Assembly: GCA_027604185.1 (NCBI GenBank)
Contig: JADGKB010000020.1
Coordinates: forward strand, 91,496-155,495
Length of the DNA: 64,000 nucleotides
Reading direction: 5' to 3'
Origin: Boothiomyces macroporosus
Lineage: Eukaryota > Chytridiomycota > Chytridiomycetes > Rhizophydiales > Terramycetaceae
The notes under the pieces are model-generated. The model did no database searches, was not told the origin of the DNA, and worked only from the letters and a program-made list of their open reading frames with translations. The position numbers and the translations under genes are program-made. Below, piece by piece: positions 22,688-34,733 of the stretch. The stretch's first letter is position 1; each line of letters starts with the position of its first letter.

Positions 22688-25600
22688 TTATTGTAGAGAT
22701 TTTAAAATAATAGAAGCCTTTTCCTGACCTAATTGGTTCACAAAGGAGTCAAAGTTTGCAGAATATGCATTCTTGAAAGAAATGAGAAACTATGATTAAC
22801 AGAATACTTACTTCAACGATTATGGATCTGGTGATCTTGTGCAATTGTTCTTGAGGGTCATCTAGCACATGAGCAAAAATATCAAAGATACGAGGCAACT
22901 GAGCCATTAGATATTCGTTGTTTGCCTTCAATTGATCTACTAATGCCTTGTAAATTGGTCTGTTTTCGGCATAGTCCTTGGCCAATGGCAAGCATCCTAA
23001 AACAGCAGGTAATGCCAAGTCTAATGGAACAGCTGATGGATTTTTGATGATCATACGGCATAAACATCCACAAGCATTATCCTGCATATTTGTTTCAGAA
23101 TTTGGATTGAAAAGCGGGTGCAACATTTGTAATATTGTAGGGTATGAACTAGAAACGTCGGCAGTCGTGTGGGTAATGAGAACACCGATTCCGAATGCAG
23201 CGTTGCTTTTAACTTCATCTTCTGTGTCCTGCAAACCTTTCAAGAAGAACTGCAATAGTTCATTTGTAAAGACTGTGGAGCCTTCCTCCAACCCTTCAAC
23301 AGTTTCTGCAAGAGCACCAATGGACATGCTTCTGTCTTGAACTGATGCATTCTTCTTGTAGTATTTGCTGATGGCTGGGAAGAAGCGTTCAAAATAAGGA
23401 ACAAATTGAGGACCAACAGCAGCAGCTAAAGCTCCAACAGTATCTGCAGCGGCACTGATAGTAAGAGCATCCAATTCTGCAAGATTTTCCTCGTCGTCTT
23501 GACCAAGAGACTCCCCAATAGAACTATAACCAACTTGGCAAGGGTGTTCTCCCTCCAAAATAGCGAGTAATTGGTTAGCCAATAGATCCAAATGAGTTCC
23601 AGAGTGAGTTTCGCCAGAGAAAGATTGGAAAATGGCAGCGGGACCCGTAATCTTTAGGGTTTCTCCTAGTTGTTGCAGAACTTGAGTAACTACATAACTA
23701 CAGTCAAACAATGAATTACCGTTCTTCTTCATCTTTCAACATCAGCAAGATTCCTTCCATTGCCAACTTTCCAACATTGGAGACGTTTTCATGAACTTGC
23801 TTCTTCAGTGGAAGACCAGGTTCCCATTCGGATTGATCTCCCATTACATAGATTGTATTAAAGAATTTCAATAAGCATCCTGCAGCATTGATTCTGACTC
23901 CGTCATGGTAGTGGTCCAAGAGTTGCAATGCGCAGTTGATTGATTCTGGCACAAAAGGCATGAATGCCAATTTGGTGGCTTCAAACAATTCTCCAAGAGT
24001 ATCGATTGAAGATTCTTTTTCCTGAGCAACTCCAGTAGAAAACTTTGGAGTCTCATCTTCGGCTTCTCCGATTGTTTCTTCGCCAGTATGCAGATCACTT
24101 TCATACGGTTCCTCTGAATTGCAAGACTGAATTATTTGAGGGACAATTGTTTGCAAGTAAGGGATGAATTCAGATTCAAATAGTTTGCCCAATACACCAA
24201 ACAATACATAACTGCATTGATTAAGTTGAGGATGATCAAATTTAAGTCCATTGTAAACCAACTTCATGACTTCCTGCAAATGAGGCTACATTAATGTGTG
24301 ATTACTCTAAAGATTTCAACTCCAACAGCAGTGGCAACCGCTCCAACACAGTCAGTAGCACAGCTTCTTAGAGGCAAATTATCAGTGTCTGCAATATTCA
24401 TGAGAACCATCAATCTGGTCATCACTTCGTTAAAGTAAGGAATAAAATTCTAAATTAGGTACAATTACCTTTGAAGAAGCAAATGCAACTGATCCGATAC
24501 AGTTAGTGGTGGTGATTTGCACTTTTTTGCTATCACTTCCCCAAATTGACACCAGCTTTTCCATCAGTCCATTTAGATATGGAACAATATCCTCTCCCAG
24601 GTTTTCAATAAACACATCCAAAGTACCAAGAGCTTCACCATGAACAGAAGAGTCTTGATCATTCAGCAAGTTGAATAACAGTGGCAAAATGGTAGAGTGC
24701 TGTTCTGAAATTTCGGTTTCAAAGTCATCACAAAGAGAGCCTAGTGCCATACAAGCACCTTTTCTAACAGAAACATGAGGGTCCTGCAATCCATGAACGA
24801 CTAACTGCAATACTTCCTTGACATTTGGACGCATAAAGTCTGCTGCTCCTTCAATCAAGACAGCGATCGCAAGCATGGCAGCTTTTCTATCACCAGGATT
24901 AGCGCTTTGAATATTCTTCAAAACATGTTGCATGACAACTGGGAAAACTTGTTGAGGTGGGAAATGAGTGGACAGCGAGTTGATTACTTGAACAGCTAAT
25001 TTGGCAGGATAATCTTCATCTCTATTATCTGGTTCTTCTTCAGCTCCAATGATAAACATGGCTTCAATGATATTTGGAATAAGTTTAGCCTTTCCGATTT
25101 TAGATCTTGCAGCCAAAATACACCAAATCAAGAAGGAAAGCGATCTGATTCTGATATCTTCTTCGTATTCCTGGTTTACAGAGATTCTTAAAAACAAGTT
25201 GATCAAATCGACAAAGTGCTTGGATAGTAAAGGTGCTTCCAGTAACAAAATGTCATCAAATACTGCAAAAATCTTTCCTGCACTGTCATCATCATTAGCA
25301 TCCAAACATTTTTGAAGAACAGCAACAATTGAAGGAATGAGTGCCTGGAATTGTTTTACTGAATTTGCATCATCTGCATCTATAAAATCTGCAACTTTTC
25401 CCAATGCTTGCACGGTGGTAACTTGCACCATCAAACTTTCCGGATCATTAATAGTTCTAGTGAAAAGCGATACCAAGTGAGCTAGGTAAGAGTCCATAGA
25501 GTCGGCAATGACATCAAAGAGTGAGTACAAGATATAGACACCCATTTCCCTATGAATGATGTGTGGGCTAGAGCATGATTCATAAAGGACATTAACTAAA

Positions 25601-26050
25601 TCCTGCCATCTATTTTGAGTAATTTCATTCTTTGCAGTTTCAGCAACAACATGAGCCAAAGAGTGACGCACAACAGCACTCTGCTCAGATACCACCATTT
25701 TCAACAAATTCTGTTTAATTCCTTCTCTAATTCCGGCATCCAAGCTTTCCCAAAATGCACCTTCATTCTTTTGCACCAGTTTACGAACTTCCACCGAAGC
25801 CAATTGTCTGATCTAAATTAAACAGCTGCTTACTCCTTGATTTGGATGGGTTGCAATAATATGAAATAGGGACGGAATTGCTTGAACATGTGTAAAACAG
25901 TCGGTGCTGAGCTGTGCAGTGGCCTGAATTAGTGAGCAAATACATTCTTGATATCGGCGGTTGACGCAGCTGGATTTGCAACAACTTCAAAGAGCTGTTG
26001 GATAGCTGAAGCGAGCTGATCAATCGACTTTATTAGTTTAAAATTACCAT
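22688..26050 (-). CDS. KAP123: Importin-4/KAP123-type karyopherin beta
   Basis: Eight exons (minus): 22688..22789, 22812..23697, 23720..24285, 24306..24449, 24469..25812, 25834..25923, 25944..26027, 26048..26050; introns 19-22 nt; 1072 aa, near KAP123 length. It imports ribosomal proteins and histones H3/H4 through the nuclear pore with Ran-GTP. HEAT repeats run throughout: QLASVEVRKLVQKNEGAFWE, VRHSLAHVVAETAKNEI, DRKAAMLAIAVLIEGAADFM, VRKGACMALGSLCDDFE, LPLLFNLLNDQDSSVHGEAL, LPLRSCATDCVGAVATAVG. The first intron follows the ATG directly, so exon 1 codes only for Met. The last exon, reached by a 22-nt intron, gives an ordinary C-terminal helix. Confidence 0.92.
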
Positions 26051-26538
26051 CCTCTTGAAAAAAATAAAAAAAATAAATTCCAAGTGCAAAGCCAACCAGC
26101 TGCAGTACCAACAGACAGCTGTATAAATACTTTATTTAAATCGAATGTACAAACTATTGAGTTCATCTTACCTTGTGTGATTAAATTATTCTCAATATAA
26201 AGCCAATGCTGTCATTCTTACTCTTATTTATATGCAGTAAAGCAAAAGATAATCGGTTACAGCCAAACGAAATATAATGGATTTTATGGTGTTTAAAAAT
26301 CTACCGAATGCTATATTACATGGTGCGATGTTGCCATGAAGAATGTGGTCCATTAATGAATATTTTGTGAGTTTAAACGCGAGATATTGAGTAGCTTGAG
26401 AGGATTCTAAGATCTACATTCCAAGATAGCAACATTACATCATTGTCGATTTGAATTTTTAATTATCTCAGTGTTCAATGTCATAACCACCATGAAAAGC
26501 AAATATCCGCAATGATTGTTTTATTAGTGAAAATACAT
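26051..26538. other. 488-nt AT-rich intergenic region
   Basis: Lies between the KAP123 start and the SEC62 stop (both minus). It holds KAP123 upstream sequence. A short + frame at 26208 begins with a signal-like MLSFLLLFICS but stops soon and cannot be extended with confidence. No RNA gene or repeat recognised. Confidence 0.5.
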
Positions 26539-27271
26539 CTAAGCCTTCTTTGCTTTCTTTTTCTTGTCCCAGCTACAATTAAAAACAAATACCTCCACAA
26601 TGGTTGGAAAGATTCGATAACACCAACATCGGCAAACAAGTTTGGAAAGAGCCATCCACCTCTACCCAAGACAACCAACAGAATTACCCAGAGAATAGCC
26701 CTGATTACACCAAGAGCCATCAACAAGCCTAGTAGCCCTGTCATGAGTAAAGACACATAGTATGCACCTTGCCTCATGAATGGCGGCCATAGAGGGAACA
26801 GCACTCCAGCAAAGACAAGCAATAACACACCAACTCCCATAACCATTCCTTGAATTTGAGATGCTTGATATATCCAAATATAATAGTTGTCTGGAGAAAA
26901 GTAATTGTCTTGAGCAGATTTGAGTGTTTTGCTTCCCGACTCTTTGACAACTTTCAATATTAATCCATGCTGTGCCAATTTCGCTAGGTGCGCTTCTCCT
27001 TCTGCCCTTCCTTCAATTGGAGCTCTCTTTCCGCCTTGCTTGTAAGGTTCCCTTAGCAATGCATTTACGGCATGCTTCCCTTTGAAATACTCTACTCTCT
27101 TTCCGTTTAATTGACCCTTTCGTTGCTTTAATTTAGCCGCAGAGGATAGCAGCCAATCGGCAATGTCTTTGACTGGTTTGGGGATCGTTTTTGGCTAAGT
27201 TAATTGCTGCTTACATTCAACGCAGGAACTGGAGGTCCGTGGTTACAATTAGGTCCATGCTGGTGCGCCAT
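26539..27271 (-). CDS. SEC62: Protein translocation subunit SEC62
   Basis: Exons 26539..26572, 26593..27194, 27215..27271 (minus), both introns 20 nt; 230 aa. SEC62 works with SEC61/SEC63 in post-translational import into the ER. Seen: DIADWLLSSAAKLKQRKGQ, RVEYFKGKHAVNALLR, the two membrane helices (GMVMGVGVLLLVFAGVLFPL and AYYVSLLMTGLLGLLMALGV) and the RGGWLFPNLFADVGVIESFQ stretch. The second intron removes the sequence that would otherwise give an unlike C-terminus; splicing gives the expected basic end PLWSWDKKKKAKKA. Confidence 0.92.
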
Positions 27272-27638
27272 TTTTACAAGATTTGTTTACTTGATTTACT
27301 TTTTTCTCGAGTGGCGTTCTCACTGCTGGCAAGAAACTAGTGGAAAGGAATCCCTAGCGATTGGTGATAGATATTCAGCATGTGAATACTAGTGCATACA
27401 GAAACCGCAATAATCTAAAAGAGTAAAAGATCAACCGGGTATGGCTATTGACGCGAGCACGGCTGACGCGACATGAGAAGAAAAGAATTTAAAGTATTTT
27501 CAAGTATACCCAAGCTAGTAGTCCATGGTTAATCTACTGCATATAAAAAATCTAATCTTTTGAAATTTTCATTGATGGTGTGCTGAGTCACTGAGATCAA
27601 AATTTTTTTCCAATTTTTCGTAGGTACAAAACTAATAA
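27272..27638. promoter_or_regulatory. Divergent promoter region, SEC62 / TRA2-like
   Basis: 367 nt between two divergent start codons. AT-rich with a poly-T run just before the TRA2-like gene. No other feature seen. Confidence 0.4.
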
Positions 27639-28457
27639 ATGATGGCAGAGTCAGGTACACTATATTCCTTACGTAACAGATCGTAATCGCATGGAAGAAG
27701 ATATTTCACCACAAAGAGGCAGCCCAGAACGAAGAGAGTTTAGGGACAGATCCCTTTCGCCAAGAAGACAGTCTCCAGAAAGAAGAGACGCAGGAGCAGA
27801 AGAAGCCAGCACCCAAACGAACTTGTTTATCACCGGCCTTACTAATCGTATCCGTGAAAACGACTTGATTGAGCTGTTTTCAAAGTATGGCAAAGTTGAA
27901 AAGTGCCATATAATGTAATACTTGCGTAACAGTAGGCGAGACCCACACACTGGCGACTCTAGAGGATTTGGATTTATTAATTACACTACTGTTGCTGAAG
28001 CCGATGCTGCTTTAGCTCTTGACGGCTATGAGTTTATGGAGAAAACGCTAATAGTGCAAAAAGTAAGAGTTTCTAATCATAGGCTAAGCGTGCTAGGGCT
28101 CGTACACCTACTCCTGGCCAATACCGTGGTCCTATTAAGGAGCGTAGACGTAAGACTCGTTTTTAACATCCAGCTGATTTTGATCGCAGAGGTTATGGCC
28201 GCTACGATCCCTACGACAGAAGAGATTACGACAGACGACCACCATACGACCGCTATGATCAACGTGGCTATGATCGTGGACCAAGAAGAGACTACGACAG
28301 AAGAGATTACGACAGATACGATCGCGGATACGACAGACCACCTCCACGTCGCTACGAAGACAGAGAAATGGACAGAGGCTACGATCGCAGACCACCACCT
28401 TCTGGAGACAACTTTGACAGACGTCCACCACCTTATGAAAGGGAAAGAAGATTTTGA
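27639..28457 (+). CDS. TRA2-like RRM splicing regulator with Arg/Tyr/Asp-rich tail
   Basis: Exons 27639..27654, 27680..27914, 27936..28062, 28083..28149, 28174..28457; introns 25, 21, 20 and 24 nt; 242 aa. It has an N-terminal Arg/Ser-type segment (RSLSPRRQSPERRD), one RRM (TNLFITGLTNRIRENDLIEL, then RGFGFINYTTVAEADAAL), a TRA2-like linker AKRARARTPTPGQYRGP, and a C-terminal tail of repeated RRDYDRRxxYDR units. TRA2 proteins bind purine-rich exonic enhancers. Introns here are slightly longer than average. The acceptor of intron 2 could also lie three bases earlier (18-nt intron). Confidence 0.82.
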
Positions 28458-28836
28458 TCTCAACATCAGACATTAAAAATAATTTTTTTGCAAATCATTT
28501 TCAATATGGGATCAGTTAACACACGTTATACAGATCACTTTTTTGTTTTTTCAATCCAAATCACTAAGATTTACTCCCGACAACCTTCATATACAATTAA
28601 GAGCATTCAAGCACACTGTCAATTGAATTTACGCACCCTGCAGTAGCAATACCACCGCATTTAGTACTTTTTGCCATTATCAGCTGTACCTGTACACATC
28701 TATTTGCACTCAGAATCAACTTGAATTTTAAGCGCATCAGGTTACGATCGATAAACCAAATGACATTTATATTCTACAAACCATTCGGCACGCTTTCGCC
28801 CTGGCGCATTTCCATTCCATCGAACCACGCACTACG
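28458..28836. other. 379-nt intergenic region between convergent genes
   Basis: Follows the TRA2-like stop and precedes the end of the IMPACT-family gene on the other strand. An open + frame at 28721 is the antisense shadow of the neighbouring gene's 3' side. No gene, repeat or RNA recognised; presumably 3' UTRs. Confidence 0.45.
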
Positions 28837-29324
28837 CTACTTTACATATCCATTTTCCTTCAAAACAATCGCGGCTGTATTATTGATTACTCTAAATCTG
28901 GAAGGACCAAGTTTCACTCCACCATACCACCTAGTAACTACAACCAGCACATTCTTTACACTATACCCTTGGAGCATCTGCAATAACTTTACACCAGCGC
29001 CAGTCTCGCCATCACAATCAGATCCCTTGTAAATAAACATATACCTGTACCATCTTACCCTCAATTTCTAATCTATACGCGCTAATATTATGTGTTGCTT
29101 TCATTATCCGTCTACATTAATATCAAATACTTGTTGGAGAGTATGCTCTGATGCACCAGGTCAATATCGCTCTTTGATTTTATTGTAGCGACGTGTGCCA
29201 TAAACTTGCTCTTTTTCTCAATCACAAATTCCTTTGAATGGTGGATAAGCGGTGTATTTGGTAGTAGTTGGTACTCCATATTATGAATTGAAAAGTATCT
29301 TTTTGGTGGAGTGAACCTGACCAT
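28837..29324 (-). CDS. IMPACT/YIH1-type UPF0029 domain protein
   Basis: Exons 28837..29025, 29045..29111, 29131..29324 (minus), both introns 19 nt; 149 aa. The UPF0029 domain is seen as KEFVIEKKSKFMAHVATIKS, then KATHNISAYRLEIEG and QGSDCDGETGAGVKLLQML, VKNVLVVVTRWYGGVKLGPS and RFRVINNTAA. Eukaryotic IMPACT and yeast YIH1 hold back the GCN2 kinase through GCN1, using an N-terminal RWD domain; that RWD domain is absent here, so this resembles the stand-alone YigZ form. The role in GCN2 control is therefore uncertain. Confidence 0.87.
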
Positions 29325-29360
29325 TGGGAAAAAAATTGCAGATTCAAATATTACAACAGT

Positions 29361-31415
29361 TTATTTTGAAATTTCTTCGCCAATGAGGGCAGAAAAGTGA
29401 CCTTTTTGCGCAATCAATTCATTGTATGTTCCAGATTCCATGACTTTGCCTTTTCCAAGCATGAATATGCGATCGGCTTTCTGAATTGTGCTAAGACGGT
29501 GTGCGATCGTTATTACTGTTCTTCCTTGAATAAGACGATCTAGGGCTTCTTGGACTAATATTTCTGATGCATTGTCCAGCGCTGATGTTGCTTCATCTAG
29601 TACGAGAATCCTAGGGTTCTTGAGCAAAGCACGAGCGATTGCTATCCTCTGCTTTTGCCCACCGCTAATTTGCTGTCCTCTATCCCCCAAGTGTGTGTCG
29701 TACCCTTGAGGGAAAGATGTTATAAACGAGTGAGCGTTTGCTTTCTTGGCAGCCTCGATAACTTCTTCATCTGTTGCGTCAGGCTTGCCATATCTGATGT
29801 TTTCCTTTACAGTATCCGAGAAAAGCGTTGGTTCCTGAGATACTAGACCCATTAGAGATTCCCTCATCCAAACAGGATCAATTTCCCCTAATGGAACACC
29901 ATCAATCGTAATTGACCCATGTTCTGGATCATAAAACCTTAATAAGAGTTGTGTAATCGTACTTTTTCCAGATCCTGAATGTCCAACGATGGCAACATGC
30001 TCCCCTGGACTAAGCGAAAAGCTTAAATCGCTCAATATTTTTGCTTCAGGCCTGGTTGGATATGAAAATGCAACGTTTTTGAATTCAATGTTTCCTTTTA
30101 AAATTTCAAGTTTCTTGCCAGCTGTATCTCAATTCAAACGTACCTGTTTTTTCAATAAATGAAGGCTGATTGATTAATGAAAAGATTCTGTCTCCAGCTC
30201 CAGCTCCTTTGTTCAAATCAGTATACCAAGAGCTGAGACCAACTAGTGACGAACCAACTAACATTAATTACAGTTACCATAGATCGTGTATAAAAAGAAA
30301 CTTGTCAATTCACCAATAGAAATCAAACCGCTGTTTACCAAAGATCCTCCGTAATACAATATTGCTAGAATTACGATATTTCCTGAAAATCCCATCAAAG
30401 AAAAGAATGCTGCTGAAGCATACCCTTGCTGCATTCCCAAATTGTAAACATTTTCTGCTTTAGCGTTATATCTAAAATTAGCTCCGTTGTACTTTTCGAT
30501 TTCCGTAGTTTCTTTCGCAAAAGCCCTAACGGTTCTTAGGTGCTGTAGCTTCTCCCCGGCAAGTTTGGTTAATTCTGCTGAAGCATCGGTTGTCTTTTTC
30601 GCTAATCCACGAACATATCTGCCATAAGTCACCGCGGCAATTGAAATCGCAGGAACAATCAGCATAATCGTCATAGTGAGCTGTACATTGACATACAGCA
30701 TAGCTCCTAATCCCGTTCCAGCCATTACTAAACTTCGAAGTCCATCTGCAATGTTGTTTGTAAGTGTCCTTCCAACTACGACCGTGTCAGTGGACAGTCT
30801 GCTTATTAATTCATTGCTCTGTAATTTATCATGAAATGCGATATCCTGTTTCATCACTCTGTTGAACAGCGTGTTTCTCAGCCTCGTTATCACTCTTTCA
30901 CTGGCTTTAGTCATCAATATCTGTCTCCCAGCATTTGCGGCAGCTCCGACTATACATTAGCGATAATTACCGACAAATACACCCACTAACACACTAAATA
31001 GTGCAGTCAAAGACCCAGTTTTTTCCAGTAAAGATTTCAATAGTGTTGAATTATTCTTTGAATTCATAAACCCAACCGGATCCACACCTGAATTGTCGCC
31101 AAGTTTCGGTTTATCAAAATCCGCTGTGTCTGCCCCTGCATCCGCCATTACAATATCAATAATCGCCCCCATTGAAAATGGCACAGACATTGTTACAGCA
31201 GAACTAACCAGCAATAATCCAATCGATGCGATAACGATTTTCGTCTCTGGTTTTGCATAGGGCCAAAACGGCATCAACTGTTCCTTTAGTGACTTTGGTT
31301 TCTTTGCCCTGGCAGAATTAAACCGCACCTGGAAGCGGTAATTAACTTTACTGATATTTTTACATGGATTCAGTCGAATAAATATCCCAGCTCTGTGGAA
31401 GCTGTAGTTGAACAT
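29361..31415 (-). CDS. Mitochondrial ABCB half-transporter (MDL1/ABCB10-like)
   Basis: Exons 29361..30121, 30144..30257, 30278..30949, 30971..31415 (minus), introns 20-22 nt; 663 aa. An Arg-rich, acid-poor leader (residues 1-40) suggests mitochondrial import. A six-helix TMD ([59 protein letters not shown]) is followed by one NBD: Walker [11 protein letters not shown]-loop VSQEPTLF, signature [16 protein letters not shown], Walker [14 protein letters not shown]-loop TIAHRLST. The family exports peptides or acts in heme and redox metabolism from the inner membrane. It is divergent from SDHC with 57 nt between start codons. Confidence 0.92.
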
Positions 31416-31472
31416 CTGATATATTCACACGCGGAAGGGAAAAATATTTTTCAGTTTCATCTACAAACGGAA

Positions 31473-32023
31473 ATGTTGGTTAAACAATTATTCAACTGCA
31501 ATAGGCTCGCTAGATTGTCCGTACGTCCAGTGCTCGGAATCAGATACAATTTCAACCGCTCAGTTTCAACCAATTTCAATGATCCTGATGCTCACAAACC
31601 AACATTGGATATCGAGCCATTTTCAAAATCAGAACGATTAGGAAGACCAATTTCACCACACTTGACCATTTACCAACCACAATTAACTTGGTACATGTCC
31701 ATGTTTCATCGTATTACTGGAGCTGGAATTTCCGGGATCTTCTATCTTGTTGCGGGAGCATATGCGTTCTTGCCAGTCGATGCCGCTGTAATGGTCAATT
31801 ACGTTCACTCATATCCGTTTTTCGTTGTATTCTTGGGCAAGGTAGTCATTGGACTCCCTCTTTTTTTCCATGCTTTCAATGGAATCAGACATTTGGTAAA
31901 TGGAAGCTAATGTAGATTTGGGATACCGCCAACCAATTGACTCTCAAGGGAGTTTATAACACTGGGTACATTGTATTGGGATTGTCTACTGCTGCAACTC
32001 TTGCATTTGCTCTCTTTTATTAA
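31473..32023 (+). CDS. SDHC: Succinate dehydrogenase cytochrome b560 subunit
   Basis: Exons 31473..31895 and 31916..32023, one 20-nt intron; 176 aa. It is a membrane anchor of complex II, binding heme b and ubiquinone. Seen: a mitochondrial leader rich in Arg, Asn and Ser, then [31 protein letters not shown] (with the ubiquinone-site Ser/Arg region), a heme-ligand helix [19 protein letters not shown] and, after the intron, IWDTANQLT. The intron interrupts the conserved GIRHL-IWD motif. The ATG at 31473 is preferred; the frame is open further upstream but that would run into the promoter of the divergent ABCB gene. Confidence 0.94.
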
Positions 32024-32064
32024 TAAATCTTCAAGATTTGCCCAACTGGTATGTTCATTTTTAT

Positions 32065-34167
32065 TTAAAGCTCTTGTACATTTATGAACAGGGTGAGTTT
32101 TCCATTGTTCAGACAGTGATCCAAACAGCCGAGCCAATCTTCTTGATCATCAATCGTGAGGATTTCCATATCTGGGTCTCTGTACGAAATGCTGGATAGA
32201 TAAACCAAGTCAGAGTCTGTCTTTTTCCATTTGAACGAATCTGGCAGCAAGGTACACTTTCTAGCAAGCTTTTCGCGCAAAGTGTCAATATCAATTGTTT
32301 TTGCTACTCGAACTGTAACAGTGGATCCGGTAGAGATAATCAGACGCAGAGTCAGAAAGTTGCTGCCACCATCAGGCACTTGCATAGATTGTTGTAATGC
32401 GATTAGTTCATGCAGTCTGTTTGCCTTGACGTTGACTTCTGCATCCACAGTCTGGGTTTGCTCACCTTCTTCCTTTGAGTTGTTTCTTCTCTTAATTCCA
32501 CGAAGTAAGGTGCTTATGCTTTCTTTGGCAATACTTTCTCTGCTCTTTTCAGTCGACGGTGAAACGGACCTGTTGGTAACTCGATCAAGAGATTCATACG
32601 GAAGAGACTCATAGCCAGACTCTTTTTGAGCATTGTGGGAAGTGTAGTCAATAATTACTGGGGAATAATTGTAGTCATTCAAAATATCCGATGGAGAAGT
32701 GACAGCCTGGTAGTCCAATTCGCTTTGCATTGTATTATCTTCATTTGTCGTTGGATTTAGAGAACTGTTATTTGCAGGGGAGTCTGATCGCTTGATGATT
32801 GCAATATTCTTTGGCTTGTCTCCAGATGAAGTCTGTGCTGAGGCACTCCAATTCCTAGACTCCTTTCTGGATGGGATAGATATTGAAAGCCTATTTGATC
32901 CAAATGCGCTTCTTTTAAGGGTGGCTATTCTTTGTTCTTCAAAGCTTTCGTCGAAACCAATATTAATTTTTGGTAGAATCAAATCCGGCATTGCTGCATT
33001 TTCAGAGTTCTTGCGGAGCTCTTCTCTGATTTTAGATTTTGATAAAGACTTTTCACTGTTGATTCTGCGGATAATTGTGGAACGATCGATTTCTGTGTCA
33101 TGGCTCAATCTAGATGGGGCCTTTTCAGTTTGTGACCTTTGGACGGTATCATCTGTGATAGTTTCACTGCTTTTGGTACTTTCAGTTCGAATTCTTTGCA
33201 GGGACATGTCATCCAGAATAGTGTCCTGGCTCTGACCAGAAAATATCTGGGATAGAATTGATCGCTCTTGCGGAATTTCCAGTTTCAGAGGGTTGCTAAT
33301 CAGAGGAAGTGTTCCTGGGAGAGTGTCGTTATCATATTCGATATTTTCATTCTTGTAAAGGGAATAAGCAGGGGATTGCAATTCTTCTGGGGATTTGCTT
33401 TCCATGATTGTGTCTCGTAGGGATTCTATTGATTGCTTCTTGTTTAGATTAACTCCTAGGCTTTCAGCCAAGTCTGAGCAAAACTCTTCAAAAGTGGGCT
33501 TGTGCCTCAATGACGGTTGTGACACTGCAGACATTGGAGAAGGGGAATCAACAGGCGGGGTAGCAGGCAAGGGTTTATCCGTTCCAGGTGACTTTGCCAA
33601 TCTATTAGGTCTTGGAAGAGAGGCTGATTTACCATTGGCACTCCTTGATTCTTTGCGAGGTTTGATATAAGCTTTTTCAGACTGTCTGTTGGTATTTGGA
33701 GAAACTATTGGCATATAGGCTTCGAAATTCATAAAGTCTTCCGGATTAGGGCTGTTCTGAATATCATGCTTCCATTCCCCAAAGAAAGTTGAAAAGAGCA
33801 TTCGCCTGGTTAATTCCTGGGGCAGCGCCAGCAAATCCTTGACATATGAATCCAATACTTTGACTCATTCCAATTCCTTTTGCTCCGAAACCACAGTGTC
33901 AGCCGGTAAAACTGGTAAATAAATTCTTCCATGGACAGGATGTATCAGTGTATCTCTTATAAATGTAAATTCATGTCGTAGCTGAGTCTCCAATTTGATT
34001 TGAAATGTAATGAAATCGGAATATCTCCTTCGAATCTGATATGGATGCCGAGAGGTTTCCTTTCTACTTGTAGCAGGGACGACATGCAGCTCGTAGTACT
34101 TATCCCTGTCCATCGAGACAACATTGACCATAGCTAGAGTAGGTGCCAGTTTAATTGGTTTATCCAT
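32065..34167 (-). pseudogene. PX-PB1 scaffold gene (Bem1-like), interrupted by in-frame TGA
   Basis: One frame of 701 codons with a single TGA at 33865..33867. Upstream of it lies a PX domain (PYQIRRRYSDFITFQIKLET, GRIYLPVLPADT). Directly downstream in the same frame comes the final PX helix (VLDSYVKDLLALPQELTRRM, LFSTFFGEW), a long disordered Ser/Pro region with PPVDSPSPM-type motifs, and a C-terminal PB1-like domain (TLRLIISTGSTVTVRVAKTI, then EILTIDDQEDWL). PX binds phosphoinositides and PB1 pairs with partners such as Cdc24, as in Bem1, but the two SH3 domains of Bem1 are missing. No GT-AG mini-intron removes the TGA in frame. It may be a nonsense mutation, readthrough or a base error. 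Confidence 0.7.
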
Positions 34168-34733
34168 TCTAGTATTTTTGTAAAAGTACTTTCGAACAGA
34201 GGGCGTAAAATAATTGTGGCAATCTTGCGACGCAAGCTTGTTTCACACGCATTTCACCACCGAGAACTGTAAGAGCTTGCCTTCAGTGCCAAATTGTGAT
34301 AGGATCAAATATCGCAACCGTGTATCATTTAACAGTACTCTAATGCTAATTTATCCTTGGTTTTGTTTGACAGCTGGTGCACGAATGATTCTGATCAGGG
34401 AACTGATTCATTGACAACACGAACAAACTGAAACTGATACACCAAGCATGCACTCACAAAGCTATGGAGCATCCTTCCGCCTGTATCATCTCTGATGTTT
34501 CTCAGTTCATAGGGGTATTTTATTTGCTACTTGTTTCAAAAAACCCATCAATCCAAAGTTATATAGTAGTAGATTTCCTACTACCATGAGGGTTCAGCTA
34601 CTTGAGATGCCTAATTCAAATTTACGTCATGAAAACCTTTTAGTTTGGGCTGCTTTTTGTGCAGGCTGCTGTAAGTCTCCAAGGCTCAACATCTCGGAAT
34701 CCTATAAGTACTCTGGCAACACTGTTAAATTAC
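34168..34733. other. 566-nt divergent region, PX-PB1 / BIM1-like
   Basis: Contains a perfect 6+1+6 palindrome CTTGCG-A-CGCAAG at 34224..34236 and a 7-bp hairpin (GTAGTAG, 5-nt loop, CTACTAC) at 34566..34584. A + frame from 34586 is open for 77 codons but overlaps the signal-peptide exon of the BIM1-like gene in another frame and is not called. Confidence 0.4.

Noticed and set aside
26208..26345. Small secreted Cys-rich protein (signal-like MLSFLLLFICS)
   Set aside because: Extension needs a 26-nt intron and still ends after ~35 residues; Cys-containing frame is a different one.
33840..33930. Mini-intron (GT-AG or GC-AG) to remove the TGA in the PX-PB1 gene
   Set aside because: All nearby donor/acceptor pairs give the wrong phase for the downstream PX helix.
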